A stretch of 64,000 nucleotides of DNA, taken from NCBI RefSeq assembly GCF_000411255.1, contig NZ_KE150413.1, positions 486,794-550,793 on the forward strand, written 5' to 3'. This DNA comes from Paenibacillus sp. HGH0039. Its GTDB lineage: Bacteria > Bacillota > Bacilli > Paenibacillales > NBRC-103111. Positions 53,552 through 61,517 of this stretch are shown here, piece by piece. Each line of letters begins with the position of its first letter. Within the stretch, counting starts at the first letter, position 1. A program made the translations under genes and the position numbers. The notes beneath the pieces are model-generated. The model was not told where the DNA came from and made no database searches. It saw nothing but the letters and a program-made list of their open reading frames with translations.

Positions 53552-53737
53552 ATGCTGACTCTGACCCGCAGCGGCGACCTTCAGGGGCAGGAAACGACTG
53601 GAATCACGCTGGAGCTTACCCCGAAAGAAGCCATGATTCTGGCGGGAACCGCAAATTTTGCTTACGACGCCCGGGCCGCGGCCGAAGCGCGCCGCAAAGT
53701 ACGCCGTCAATTGGATGCCGTTTTGATTAACCGCTGA
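53552..53737 (+). CDS. Small hypothetical protein, 61 residues
   Basis: The frame encodes a short beta-like N-terminus (LTRSGDLQGQETTGITLELT) followed by a helical, Ala/Arg-rich stretch (DARAAAEARRKVRRQLDAVL). No family is recognised. GGGAGGTGA precedes ATG 53552. It could be a small regulator or DNA/RNA-associated peptide; no function is claimed. Confidence 0.5.
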   Translation: MLTLTRSGDLQGQETTGITLELTPKEAMILAGTANFAYDARAAAEARRKVRRQLDAVLINR

Positions 53738-53802
53738 GGCTTTTGGCCGGATAGAGCGTTGATTTTTAACGTTTCCGGGGCTTGCCGGATGCTTATTTTC
53801 CT

Positions 53803-53831
53803 TTGCATTTTCCGGGGGAATCGTCTATTAT
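53803..53831 (+). promoter_or_regulatory. Promoter of trmB
   Basis: TTGCAT (53803-53808), 17 bp, TATTAT (53826-53831); 71 nt before the start codon. Confidence 0.5.
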
Positions 53832-53902
53832 TTGAAGCATGTTTCCGTGATCCCACAGGGAATGGCTGCAGGTGACCGGATAAGGATTAGGGGAGGTAAG
53901 CA

Positions 53903-54634
53903 ATGCGTTTAAGAGGAAGAAAAGGCATCCGGGAAGCAATTGAGAAGCAGCGCGATCTCATTGTTCTGGAACCGGCTTTATATAAAGGAAAGTGGGCGGA
54001 AGTGTTTGGGAACGGCAATCCGATTCATGTGGAGCTCGGGATGGGGAAAGGCCAGTTCATCAGTGAAATGAGCCGGCGCAATCCCGGGATCAATTTCATC
54101 GGGGTAGATATGTACGATGAACTGATCCGCAGAGCCAGCGAGAAAGTCCGGATCGCGCACGGCATCGAGGAATCGGCCGTGGATGTATCGCTTGAGAACA
54201 TCCGGCTTGCTCTGTTCAATATCGAACGGCTGGAAGAAGTTTTCGACGAGAATGAACTGGAGCGGATTTATCTGAATTTCAGCGATCCGTGGCCCAAGAA
54301 GAAACATGCCAGACGCCGCCTGACTCATGCGGGCTTCGTCCATAAATACAAACACGCGCTTAACGAGCGCGGCGAAATTCACTTCAAAACGGACTCCAAA
54401 TCCTTGTTCGAATTCTCGTTGAATTCTTTTGCGGATCTGGATCTGAGAATGCGGAACATCTCTCTCGATCTGCACGGCGGTTTCGAGGAAGGGTTTAATC
54501 CGGATCACGTCATGACGGAGTACGAAACGAAATTTGCCAAGCAGGGCATGAACATACACCGTGTGGAAGTGGTGCTCGGGTCCCGGGCTCTTGCCGAACA
54601 CGTGGAACGCCTAAAAGAAGAACAGCAGTCCTAA
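53903..54634 (+). CDS. trmB: tRNA (guanine-N7-)-methyltransferase
   Basis: This 243-residue SAM methyltransferase makes m7G46 in tRNA. Motifs: VELGMGKGQFISEMSRRNPG for SAM binding, YLNFSDPWPKKKHARRRLTH near residue 140 (the TrmB signature), and FKTDSKSLFEFSL. Length is normal. GGGGAGG precedes ATG 53903. Its last codons form one half of a long hairpin that ends the transcript, and overlap the convergent gene by 4 nt. Confidence 0.95.
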   Translation: MRLRGRKGIREAIEKQRDLIVLEPALYKGKWAEVFGNGNPIHVELGMGKGQFISEMSRRNPGINFIGVDMYDELIRRASEKVRIAHGIEESAVDVSLENIRLALFNIERLEEVFDENELERIYLNFSDPWPKKKHARRRLTHAGFVHKYKHALNERGEIHFKTDSKSLFEFSLNSFADLDLRMRNISLDLHGGFEEGFNPDHVMTEYETKFAKQGMNIHRVEVVLGSRALAEHVERLKEEQQS

Positions 54635-54653
54635 ACGGACTGCTGTTCTTCTT
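54615..54653. terminator. Perfect 17-bp bidirectional terminator that also encodes both C-termini
   Basis: AAGAAGAACAGCAGTCC and its reverse complement flank the 5-nt loop TAAAC. Each strand reads KEEQQS just before its stop codon, trmB on plus and the glycosyltransferase on minus; both stops lie in or next to the loop. T-rich sequence follows on both strands. Confidence 0.8.
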
Positions 54654-55767
54654 TGTGTATAAGCGTCATGATGACTTGAGAGTAGTCCGTTTGGAACATA
54701 TTGCGGCAGCTTTCCCGGATATCTTCCCGCATCCGCCGCATTTCGTTTCCGCGTTCCGATAAACCTTTGAACCACAAGCGGATGGTTTCTTCCGACAAAA
54801 TGGATTCCCCGAAGCCGTTTTCCGTGAAGAACAGCAGATTTTCCTCTTCCTGTCCCGGGATAGGCTTGTGGAAGAGCATCGGAATGCCTTTGGCCAGACC
54901 TTCCGTGCAGGTCATTCCGCCCGGCTTGGTCACCAGCAGATCCGAGACTTCCATCAGCTTGTCGACTTCGTTCGTAAAGCCGAGCAGCTTCACGTGAGGA
55001 TGAAGGAACCGCGGGTCCTCCTGGCATTTCGCCAATGCCTTCTGATTGCTGCCGAAGCAGAAAATAAGCTGAACCCGGTCGCGCCAGCGGAGCATTTCGT
55101 CCAGAACGGTGTCGCCCCCGATGAGTCCCCAGCCCCCTCCCATGACAAGCACCGTAGGAATGGAGGCCAGCTCGAACCGGCGGCGTATTTCCGTCTTGTC
55201 GTGAGGCTGGCGGAAACCGGGATGCACCGGAATGCCGGTGATTTCGATCTTGTCGCCGGCCACTCCGCGGTGAAGCAGCTTGGTTTTGACTTTGTCGGAA
55301 GAGACGAGATATTTGTTGACTTCCGGCGAAATCCAGGTGCCGTGCACGTCATAGTCCGTTATGACCGTGCATAAAGGCACAGACAGTCCGGCCCGTTTCA
55401 GACGGGATACGACGATGCTCGGGAACGGGTGCGTGCAGACGATAGCGTCCGGACGCAGTTGGGTGATGATCTGGGCCGTTTGGGCGTAAAAGATCCGGTG
55501 AAGCGCCATTTGCGTGATGGGATTCAATGATTTTTTGTATTGGAAGCGATAAAGCTTTCCGTATAATTTCGGCTGGGAATGAAGCGTTTTGCGATAGGCG
55601 GAAAAAATCCATCTGGCTAACGTGGGGTGAAGGAAAGCGCCGAGTTCCAGAACGCGCGTCTGGATGCCTGGATACAGCTGCCGCATATTTTCGGAAAGGG
55701 CGTAAGCGGCCTGGGTATGTCCGGCACCGAAGCCTTCGGATAATAGCAGTACTCTTTTTTTGCGCAA
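54631..55767 (-). CDS. MGDG-synthase/UgtP-like glycosyltransferase (GT28)
   Basis: This 378-residue GT-B enzyme has an N-terminal MGDG_synth domain (LLLSEGFGAGHTQAAYALSE, TVITDYDVHGTWISPEVNKY) and a C-terminal GT28 donor domain (VLVMGGGWGLIGGD, TKPGGMTCTEGLAKGIPML). Related enzymes glucosylate diacylglycerol to make membrane glycolipids and anchor lipids for teichoic acid. The start is TTG 55767 with AAAGGTGA before it. It lies 55 nt after the PAP2 gene on the same strand. Precise acceptor unknown. Confidence 0.88.
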   Translation of the reverse strand: MRKKRVLLLSEGFGAGHTQAAYALSENMRQLYPGIQTRVLELGAFLHPTLARWIFSAYRKTLHSQPKLYGKLYRFQYKKSLNPITQMALHRIFYAQTAQIITQLRPDAIVCTHPFPSIVVSRLKRAGLSVPLCTVITDYDVHGTWISPEVNKYLVSSDKVKTKLLHRGVAGDKIEITGIPVHPGFRQPHDKTEIRRRFELASIPTVLVMGGGWGLIGGDTVLDEMLRWRDRVQLIFCFGSNQKALAKCQEDPRFLHPHVKLLGFTNEVDKLMEVSDLLVTKPGGMTCTEGLAKGIPMLFHKPIPGQEEENLLFFTENGFGESILSEETIRLWFKGLSERGNEMRRMREDIRESCRNMFQTDYSQVIMTLIHKEEQQSV

Positions 55768-55822
55768 GTCTATTCACCTTTCCTTCTTATCCATGAATTT
55801 CCATCCTGTTACCATACTCAAT

Positions 55823-56350
55823 TTAAGGCCACAGCGCAACGGAGGCAGCAGCCGCTCCCGAGCCGATTACCGCGCCGGCCAGGCAATCGCTGGGATAATG
55901 AAGCCCGAGGTACATGCGGGACAGAGCAACCAGCAGGGCGAGCGGAATGAGGACGAAACCTAGAACGGGCATGTGGGCCGCGAACGGGACGATCACAGAG
56001 AAGATGGCGGTCGTATGACCGGATGGAAAGCTGTGGTCCTGCAGCGGATTTCGGCCGGTTCTCGTATTGGGCACAACCAGATACGGGCGTCTGCGAGGAT
56101 ACAGTTTTTTGACGATGGCTACCGGAATATGGCTTATCGCAAGGGCGGCGAGCGCCTGAATGCCGGCGATCTGCCAGACTCCTTTTCCGAATAGGGACAG
56201 GAGCAGCGTGATCGCAATGGTGGCAGTCGCTCCCCCGAGATGAGTAAGCGTCCCGAGGATACCATCCAGTATGGTGTGCCGGAACCGCTGGTTGACATAG
56301 AGAAACATGCGTGTTTCGTGCCGGTGCATCCAATGAACGACTTTGCTCAT
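55823..56350 (-). CDS. PAP2-family phosphatase, membrane-bound
   Basis: This 175-residue enzyme has five or six TM segments and the three PAP2 motifs: KKLYPRRRPY, SFPSGHTT and SRMYLGLHYPSD, so catalytic His and Asp are present. Substrates of such proteins include undecaprenyl diphosphate and phosphatidylglycerophosphate-like lipids. ATG 56350 has GAAGGAGG 8 nt upstream; a longer frame would begin 30 nt earlier. It may be co-transcribed with the glycosyltransferase downstream. Confidence 0.88.
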   Translation of the reverse strand: MSKVVHWMHRHETRMFLYVNQRFRHTILDGILGTLTHLGGATATIAITLLLSLFGKGVWQIAGIQALAALAISHIPVAIVKKLYPRRRPYLVVPNTRTGRNPLQDHSFPSGHTTAIFSVIVPFAAHMPVLGFVLIPLALLVALSRMYLGLHYPSDCLAGAVIGSGAAAASVALWP

Positions 56351-56691
56351 GATGATGCCTCCTTCCCTGATAGCTAACAACCGTAGTGTACCTGTTAATT
56401 CTTAACGAGAACGAGTGCTAATTCTTAAGAAAGGTTTAATTTTTCATGGATTTTCTTCGTTTCTAATTTTGACGAGGAATTCCCTCTGACACCTTCAGTA
56501 TAAAAGCATTTTGTTAGCGCAGTATCAACGGAGGCCGCCGCCGGATATTTACAAGTTATTAACCGGGTTATGACTTTTCAAAGCTTTCTCGTTAACAAAC
56601 GCCCTATACAATCGAGAAGAGAAACTCCTCGGAGCGCAGCGGACTGCAGTTTCCGGGGGGCATCCGAGCTGTGGAAACGGAGGGCTGTCTT
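56351..56691. other. AT-rich divergent intergenic region with a direct repeat
   Basis: It separates PAP2 (minus) from GT4 (plus). TAATTCTTAA occurs twice (56398-56407 and 56421-56430), starts 23 bp apart, close to the start of the PAP2 gene. No promoter with both elements is clear. Could be a regulator site. Confidence 0.4.
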
Positions 56692-57864
56692 ATGAGAGTC
56701 GCGTTATTTACGGATACGTTTCTTCCCGATGTCAACGGGGTCGCCAAAACGCTGGGACGCTGGGTCCGCTACCTGGAGTCCCGTGGGGCGGTGTGCCGCG
56801 TATTTGCGCCTGCGGCCGGGGAGGCTGGAACCTCGGGCATCCGGAGCGTGGAACGATTTTACAGTATTCCTTTCTCATTGTATCCGGATTGCAGAATGGC
56901 GATACCCAATCCCCTGCTGGTCGGCAGGATGCTCAAGGAATTCCGCCCGACCCTCATCCATCTGGCGACGCCGTTTAACCTCGGCCTGACGGGCCTCCAC
57001 TACGGGAAAAAGCACCGCATCCCTCTGGTCGCCTCCTATCACACGCATTTCGACCAGTATTTGGCGCATTACCGCCTCCAATGGATGGAACCGATGCTCT
57101 GGAAATATCTGCTTTGGTTTCACCAAAACTGTGTAAAAATATATGTACCCTCGCCTTCGACCGGTAAAATACTCCATACAAAAGGGCTCACGGGTATCGA
57201 ATTATGGGGGCGGGGCATCGATACGGCCGAATTCCGCCCTCATACGGACAGACGAAAAGTTTTGCATAAGCACAACCTTTTGCCCGCCAAATTCGTATTA
57301 CTCTATGTAGGACGCCTCGCGCCCGAAAAAGGTTTGGATGCGCTGGTGCGCGCCTTCGCCAATCTGCCCGAAGTTTTCCGCGCGAAGTGCGCGCTGATTC
57401 TTGCGGGAGACGGCCCCATGCGGGCGGAGCTGGAGAAGCGGCTGGCCCCGTACCCGGACGTCCGCTTCTGCGGCTTCGTGGAGGGCAGGGAGCTGGCGGA
57501 GCTCTACGCGGCCGCCGACGTATTCGTGTTCCCGTCCGCCTCGGAAACGTTCGGCAACGTGGTGCTGGAGGCGATGGCGTCGGGAACGGCCGTCGTCGGT
57601 GTAAACGCAGGCGGAGTGGCGGATAACGTCAGGCATGGGTATACCGGCCTGCTTTGTCCGCCTGACGATGCGTCCGCTTTGGCCGCGGCGGTGCAAAGGC
57701 TTTACGAAGCCCCCGAACTGCGTCGAAAACTGGCGCTTGAGGGCCGGTCGCATGCGCTTACCAGGAGTTGGGACTCAATTTTCGCAACCCTCTACGAAAG
57801 CTATAGGGAGGTTGCGGGAGACGCCGGCGGCGGAGCCCGAAGGGCGGCGGGCATCGTGAAATAA
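56692..57864 (+). CDS. Glycosyltransferase family 4
   Basis: This 390-residue GT-B enzyme begins MRVALFTDTFLPDVNGVAKT and contains SYHTHFDQYLAHY, typical of GT4 enzymes that act on diacylglycerol-type lipids or mannose acceptors. The donor half has ASETFGNVVLEAMASGTAVVG with EX7E. ATG 56692 is chosen because ACGGAGGG lies 7 nt upstream; a GTG 21 nt earlier is weaker. Near PAP2 and the MGDG-synthase-like gene, a role in membrane glycolipids is possible. Confidence 0.88.
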   Translation: MRVALFTDTFLPDVNGVAKTLGRWVRYLESRGAVCRVFAPAAGEAGTSGIRSVERFYSIPFSLYPDCRMAIPNPLLVGRMLKEFRPTLIHLATPFNLGLTGLHYGKKHRIPLVASYHTHFDQYLAHYRLQWMEPMLWKYLLWFHQNCVKIYVPSPSTGKILHTKGLTGIELWGRGIDTAEFRPHTDRRKVLHKHNLLPAKFVLLYVGRLAPEKGLDALVRAFANLPEVFRAKCALILAGDGPMRAELEKRLAPYPDVRFCGFVEGRELAELYAAADVFVFPSASETFGNVVLEAMASGTAVVGVNAGGVADNVRHGYTGLLCPPDDASALAAAVQRLYEAPELRRKLALEGRSHALTRSWDSIFATLYESYREVAGDAGGGARRAAGIVK

Positions 57865-57891
57865 GCGCCGCGCCTGGACAGTCCGTCCAAG

Positions 57892-58149
57892 TTGTTTTGG
57901 CCCTGCGGCTCGATTATAATGGAGCAGACGGCCTGCCCCGCCGAAAATTAAAATCAAAAAAGGCCCGCAAACTTGGAGTTTTACAGAGGCCAAAGTCACA
58001 AAAAAGTAGAAAACCGGGGGAAGAAGCCGCAATCGCACACGAGAACGAGCGCCGATTACTTTACTGGGGTCTTTTCGCGCTAAAATGTTCGAACCGACCA
58101 AATAGTCCATTAATAGGGTTTTGACAAAAGCATGGAAACCCGTCACAAT
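57892..58149 (+). promoter_or_regulatory. Two candidate promoters in the 413-nt gap before the GT2 gene
   Basis: TTGTTT (57892-57897), 17 bp, TATAAT (57915-57920), and TTGACA (58121-58126), 17 bp, CACAAT (58144-58149). The gap 57865-58277 has no supported gene; open frames in it lack ribosome sites. Between the second promoter and the GT2 start, GATTGCATTGGCTTC and GATTACAATGGCTTC form an imperfect direct repeat. Confidence 0.45.
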
Positions 58150-58277
58150 CAAGAACGATTGCATTGGCTTCTACACAAAAATGATTACAATGGCTTCAAT
58201 TGGAACAAAATGGGTTACATACAAAGCGATAAATATAAAAACAGACTTTGTTGTGAACATTAAAAGGGGGGTTTACG

Positions 58278-59507
58278 ATGCTGGATACAATTTTGCTGGT
58301 CTTGCAAATTGTATTGGTGTTATTCGGGGCTTATCAGTTGTTTCTAACATTCTTTGGCTGGAAGCGTCCGAAAAAGAAAACGCAGCATCCGCCGCAGAAA
58401 TCATTCGCAGTTCTGGTAGCGGCGCATAACGAAGAAGAAGTAGTAGGGGCCTTGCTCGAAAACCTGAAGCAGCTCGACTATCCGAAAGAGCTGTACGACG
58501 TTTTCGTCATTTGCGACAACTGTACGGACAGCACCGCCGATATTGTGCGCAGCCACGGACTGTATGCGTGCGAGCGCAACAACCCGAATCTGCGGGGCAA
58601 AGGGTACGCCATCGAATGGATGCTCAAAGAGCTGTGGAAGCGTCCGCGCCAGTATGACGCCGTCGTGATGTTCGACGCCGACAACCTCGTCGGCCACGAC
58701 TATCTGCGTCATATGAACGACGACCTGTGCAGCGGTTCCCAAGTCATCCAAGCTTATCTGGACACCAAGAATCCGAACGATTCCTGGGTTACGGCTTCCT
58801 ACGCCATCTCGTATTATTTCGCGAACCGCTTCTGGCAGGTTCCGCGTACGAATCTGGGCCTCGCCAACTATCTTGGCGGTACAGGCATGTGCTTTGAGTC
58901 GAACCTGCTGAAGCAGATCGGCTGGGGCGCGACGAGCCTCGTCGAAGACCTTGAGTTTTCGATGCGCTGCGTAAAGCTCGGCGTTAAGCCGACGATGAAC
59001 TACTACGCGAAAGTCTACGACGAGAAGCCGCTGACGTTCAGAGCGTCCGTCAAACAGCGCCTGCGCTGGATGCAGGGACACTTCGACGTCTGCCGCCGCT
59101 ATCTGTTCCCGCTTCTGTGGCAGGGACTTAAAGAGCGCAGCTGGACCAAAATCGACGCCGCTTTCTATTCGGCTAACGTATATAACTATTTCTTCGGTTC
59201 CATCCTGAGCGTGGCGATCTGGATCAAAGCCATCGTACCGGGCGGAACGGACATGAATCTGTACGAATTGGCTCCGATTGTCAACGTCCTGGCCATCTCG
59301 ATTTATGTGATGCTGCCGATCTCGTTGTTTATCGAGAAGGCGTCCGGCAAGACATACAAGTACCTGATCGCTTATCCGATCTTCATGCTGTCCTGGTGGC
59401 CGATTACCGTATACGCGTTCTTCACGCAGAACAACAAGCAGTGGAGTCATACGAAGCATACGCGTGTTATCCGCCTGGAAGAAGTGCAGAGCAAGCAGGT
59501 CAGCTAA
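58278..59507 (+). CDS. Processive glycosyltransferase family 2, membrane-bound
   Basis: This 409-residue GT2 enzyme has an N-terminal TM helix, a GT-A domain with VLVAAHNEEEVVGALLENL, FDADNLVGHDYL (DXD), the base in LVEDLEFSMRCV and QRLRWMQGHFDVC (QXXRW), then two or three C-terminal TM helices. The arrangement resembles poly-N-acetylglucosamine or hyaluronan synthases; the product is not known. AAAAGGGGGG precedes ATG 58278. Confidence 0.88.
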   Translation: MLDTILLVLQIVLVLFGAYQLFLTFFGWKRPKKKTQHPPQKSFAVLVAAHNEEEVVGALLENLKQLDYPKELYDVFVICDNCTDSTADIVRSHGLYACERNNPNLRGKGYAIEWMLKELWKRPRQYDAVVMFDADNLVGHDYLRHMNDDLCSGSQVIQAYLDTKNPNDSWVTASYAISYYFANRFWQVPRTNLGLANYLGGTGMCFESNLLKQIGWGATSLVEDLEFSMRCVKLGVKPTMNYYAKVYDEKPLTFRASVKQRLRWMQGHFDVCRRYLFPLLWQGLKERSWTKIDAAFYSANVYNYFFGSILSVAIWIKAIVPGGTDMNLYELAPIVNVLAISIYVMLPISLFIEKASGKTYKYLIAYPIFMLSWWPITVYAFFTQNNKQWSHTKHTRVIRLEEVQSKQVS

Positions 59508-59537
59508 CTTACTTACGGGAATTCGAGCAGAATAAAG

Positions 59538-59566
59538 TTGACTTGTCTTCTCCGGAGTGGTATAGT
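59538..59566 (+). promoter_or_regulatory. Sigma-A promoter of infC-rpmI-rplT
   Basis: TTGACT (59538-59543), 17 bp, TATAGT (59561-59566). Confidence 0.75.
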
Positions 59567-59571
59567 AGTAC

Positions 59572-59772
59572 GAGTGATTGCACAACTGCATATTTTTGAA
59601 AGAAGAGGCGCCCGCTTCTCACCTGACCGATTCCGTCGGCTGGTTACGATGAAATAACGTCAACGTTTTGTTTTTATGTGACAAACGAACCGTGGGGATG
59701 TGGGCTGTTAGCCTGCATCCCTTTTTTATGTCCTTGCAACAAGCTTGGAAACAATGGTTGGAGGTGGAGAAT
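59572..59772 (+). promoter_or_regulatory. L20-type leader with attenuator hairpin before infC
   Basis: The 200-nt leader ends in GGGATGTGGGCT, pairing with AGCCTGCATCCC across GTT, and then CTTTTTT (59694-59728): an intrinsic terminator ahead of the gene. In Firmicutes, ribosomal protein L20 binds such a leader and triggers attenuation. Location before infC-rpmI-rplT and the terminator match this. The L20-binding fold itself was not modelled. Confidence 0.72.
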
Positions 59773-60288
59773 ATTAGTAAAGATCACATGGTTAACGATG
59801 AGATTCGCGCGAAAGAAGTCCGTTTGATCGGGCCCGAGAGCGAACAGCTCGGCATTAAACCGATTCGTGAAGCGCTCCAAATGGCGATTGACGCCAACTT
59901 GGATCTGGTGAACGTAGCGCCAACGGCTAAACCGCCGGTATGCCGCATCATGGACTATGGGAAATACCGTTACGAGATGCAGAAGAAAGAAAAAGAAGCC
60001 CGCAAGAACCAGAAAATCGTGGACATCAAAGAAATTCGCCTGAGCGCTACGATCGACGAACATGATTTCCAAACGAAGCTGCGCAATGCGGTTAAATTTT
60101 TGAATGACGGTGACAAAGTGAAAGCTTCCGTCCGTTTCCGCGGCCGTGAGATTGCTCACGCCGAGAACGGAAGGAAAGTACTGCAGCGTCTTGCAACCGA
60201 AACTGAGGAGATCTCCAGCATGGAGCGCGCTCCTAAGCTCGAAGGACGCAGCATGATCATGATCTTAACACCGAAAGTAACAACCTAA
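59773..60288 (+). CDS. infC: Translation initiation factor IF-3 (ATT start)
   Basis: This 171-residue factor binds the 30S subunit and proofreads start selection. N-terminal motif VNDEIRAKEVRLIGPESEQL and C-terminal IKEIRLSATIDEHDF, GDKVKASVRFRGREIAH are both IF-3. The start is ATT at 59773, 6 nt after GGAGGTGG; use of a rare start is conserved in infC and lets IF-3 regulate its own translation. Longer frames upstream pass through the terminator and are not real. Confidence 0.93.
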   Translation: MSKDHMVNDEIRAKEVRLIGPESEQLGIKPIREALQMAIDANLDLVNVAPTAKPPVCRIMDYGKYRYEMQKKEKEARKNQKIVDIKEIRLSATIDEHDFQTKLRNAVKFLNDGDKVKASVRFRGREIAHAENGRKVLQRLATETEEISSMERAPKLEGRSMIMILTPKVTT

Positions 60289-60347
60289 ATTTCTGGGCGC
60301 GTGTAAACGCGCCCTGCCTATGAATTTTATTTGAGGAGGACTTCCAG

Positions 60348-60548
60348 ATGCCTAAGATGAAAACCCACAGCAGCTTGAAAGGCCGTTTTAAAATTACCGG
60401 TACCGGTAAAGTGAAAAGATACAAAGCTTACAGAAACCACCTGCTCAGCGGCAAATCCGGCCGTCAAAAGCGCGTACTCGCTACAAATCCGGTTATGGCT
60501 CCTGGCGACGTTAGACGCCTGAAGCAAGGTCTTGCACAAATTAAGTAA
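60348..60548 (+). CDS. rpmI: 50S ribosomal protein L35
   Basis: This 66-residue basic protein is L35: KMKTHSSLKGRFKITGTGKV and LSGKSGRQKRVL are diagnostic. GAGGAGG precedes ATG 60348. It lies between infC and rplT, the conserved order. Confidence 0.96.
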   Translation: MPKMKTHSSLKGRFKITGTGKVKRYKAYRNHLLSGKSGRQKRVLATNPVMAPGDVRRLKQGLAQIK

Positions 60549-60592
60549 TCACTTCGTTTCCATTACCCAAAATCGTTTAGGAGGTCATCATT

Positions 60593-60952
60593 ATGGCAAG
60601 AGTCAAGGGCGGATTCACATCCCGTCGTCGTCATAAAAAAGTTCTGAAACTCGCAAAAGGTTATTTCGGTTCCAAACACCGTCTGTTTAAAACAGCTAAT
60701 GAGCAGGTAATGAAATCCCTGCTTTACGCATACCGTGACCGTCGTACGAAAAAACGCGATTTCCGCAGATTGTGGATCGTGCGTATTAACGCGGCTGCTC
60801 GCGTAAACGGACTTAGCTACAGCAAACTGATGCATGGTCTGAAACTGGCCGGCATCGAAGTTAACCGTAAAATCCTGGCTGATCTGGCTGTCAACGACGC
60901 TAAAGGCTTCGCTGATCTGGCAACGGCTGCAAAGCAAAAAGTGAACGCCTAA
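60593..60952 (+). CDS. rplT: 50S ribosomal protein L20
   Basis: This 119-residue protein shows [38 protein letters not shown] and [16 protein letters not shown], the L20 pattern. It assembles 23S rRNA and probably represses its own operon through the leader at 59572. AGGAGG precedes ATG 60593. Confidence 0.97.
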   Translation: MARVKGGFTSRRRHKKVLKLAKGYFGSKHRLFKTANEQVMKSLLYAYRDRRTKKRDFRRLWIVRINAAARVNGLSYSKLMHGLKLAGIEVNRKILADLAVNDAKGFADLATAAKQKVNA

Positions 60953-60964
60953 ACCGGCGTTTTC

Positions 60965-61009
60965 CGAATCGTCATGCGTGATAACCTCGCATGGCGATTC
61001 TTTTTTTGT
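60965..61009 (+). terminator. Rho-independent terminator after rplT
   Basis: GAATCGTCATGCG pairs with CGCATGGCGATTC (one mismatch) around TGATAACCT, then seven T. Confidence 0.8.
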
Positions 61010-61053
61010 CAGAGCTTGTAAACCGGGCTTACAATTATTTTAAAGAAAAGTTG

Positions 61054-61082
61054 TTGACTATAGAGAGCGGCGTGCATATAAT
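61054..61082 (+). promoter_or_regulatory. Sigma-A promoter of the ilv operon
   Basis: TTGACT (61054-61059), 17 bp, TATAAT (61077-61082). Confidence 0.8.
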
Positions 61083-61088
61083 TATCTC

Positions 61089-61462
61089 TAAATCAATATT
61101 CTAAATTGTAAGACTCATCAGAAATCGGCTATGAAGAGGACGAAGTTATAAGGGCCCTTATGCTCAGAGAGCGATCGGAAACGCTGAAACCATCGCCATA
61201 ATCCCTTTGTACGAGCTCACCTCGGAGCTGTTTTCCTGAAAAGCAAGCGGGCTGGTTAAGCCTTAACGCTTGGTGATTAGGGAGAATCGGAGCGGCACAC
61301 GTTACCGTGCCAAGTGTGCATTATGTCTGACATAATGTAACCTGTTAAGGTCCTGTGCCGCGAGGCGCACGACAAACTAGGGTGGTACCACGGAAGAATT
61401 CAAACCCCTTTCGTCCCGTATGACGCCGGAATTCCGGCGCCGGGAGGATTGGGGTTTTTTGC
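61089..61462 (+). promoter_or_regulatory. T-box riboswitch upstream of ilvB
   Basis: The leader holds the T-box sequence AGGGTGGTACCACGG at about 61379-61393, the 5' element AGAGGACGAAG near 61134, and a final terminator in which AAACCCC (61402) pairs with GGGGTTTT (61451). Uncharged tRNA should stabilise the antiterminator and allow ilv expression. A CTC (Leu) codon in GAGCTCACC near 61215 is a candidate specifier but stem I was not folded with certainty; Ile or Val remain possible. Confidence 0.87.
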
Positions 61463-61517
61463 ATGCTGCCATGCGTTGATTTTAAAAAAATGGAAACGAA
61501 ACGAGAGGAGGATTCTC

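Noticed and set aside
57897-58124. 75-codon basic frame upstream of the GT2 gene
   Set aside because: Its only start is a TTG within the -35/-10 region of a promoter; no ribosome site.
58121-58429. 102-codon frame overlapping the GT2 start
   Set aside because: Begins at the -35 element TTGACA and overlaps a well-supported gene in another frame.
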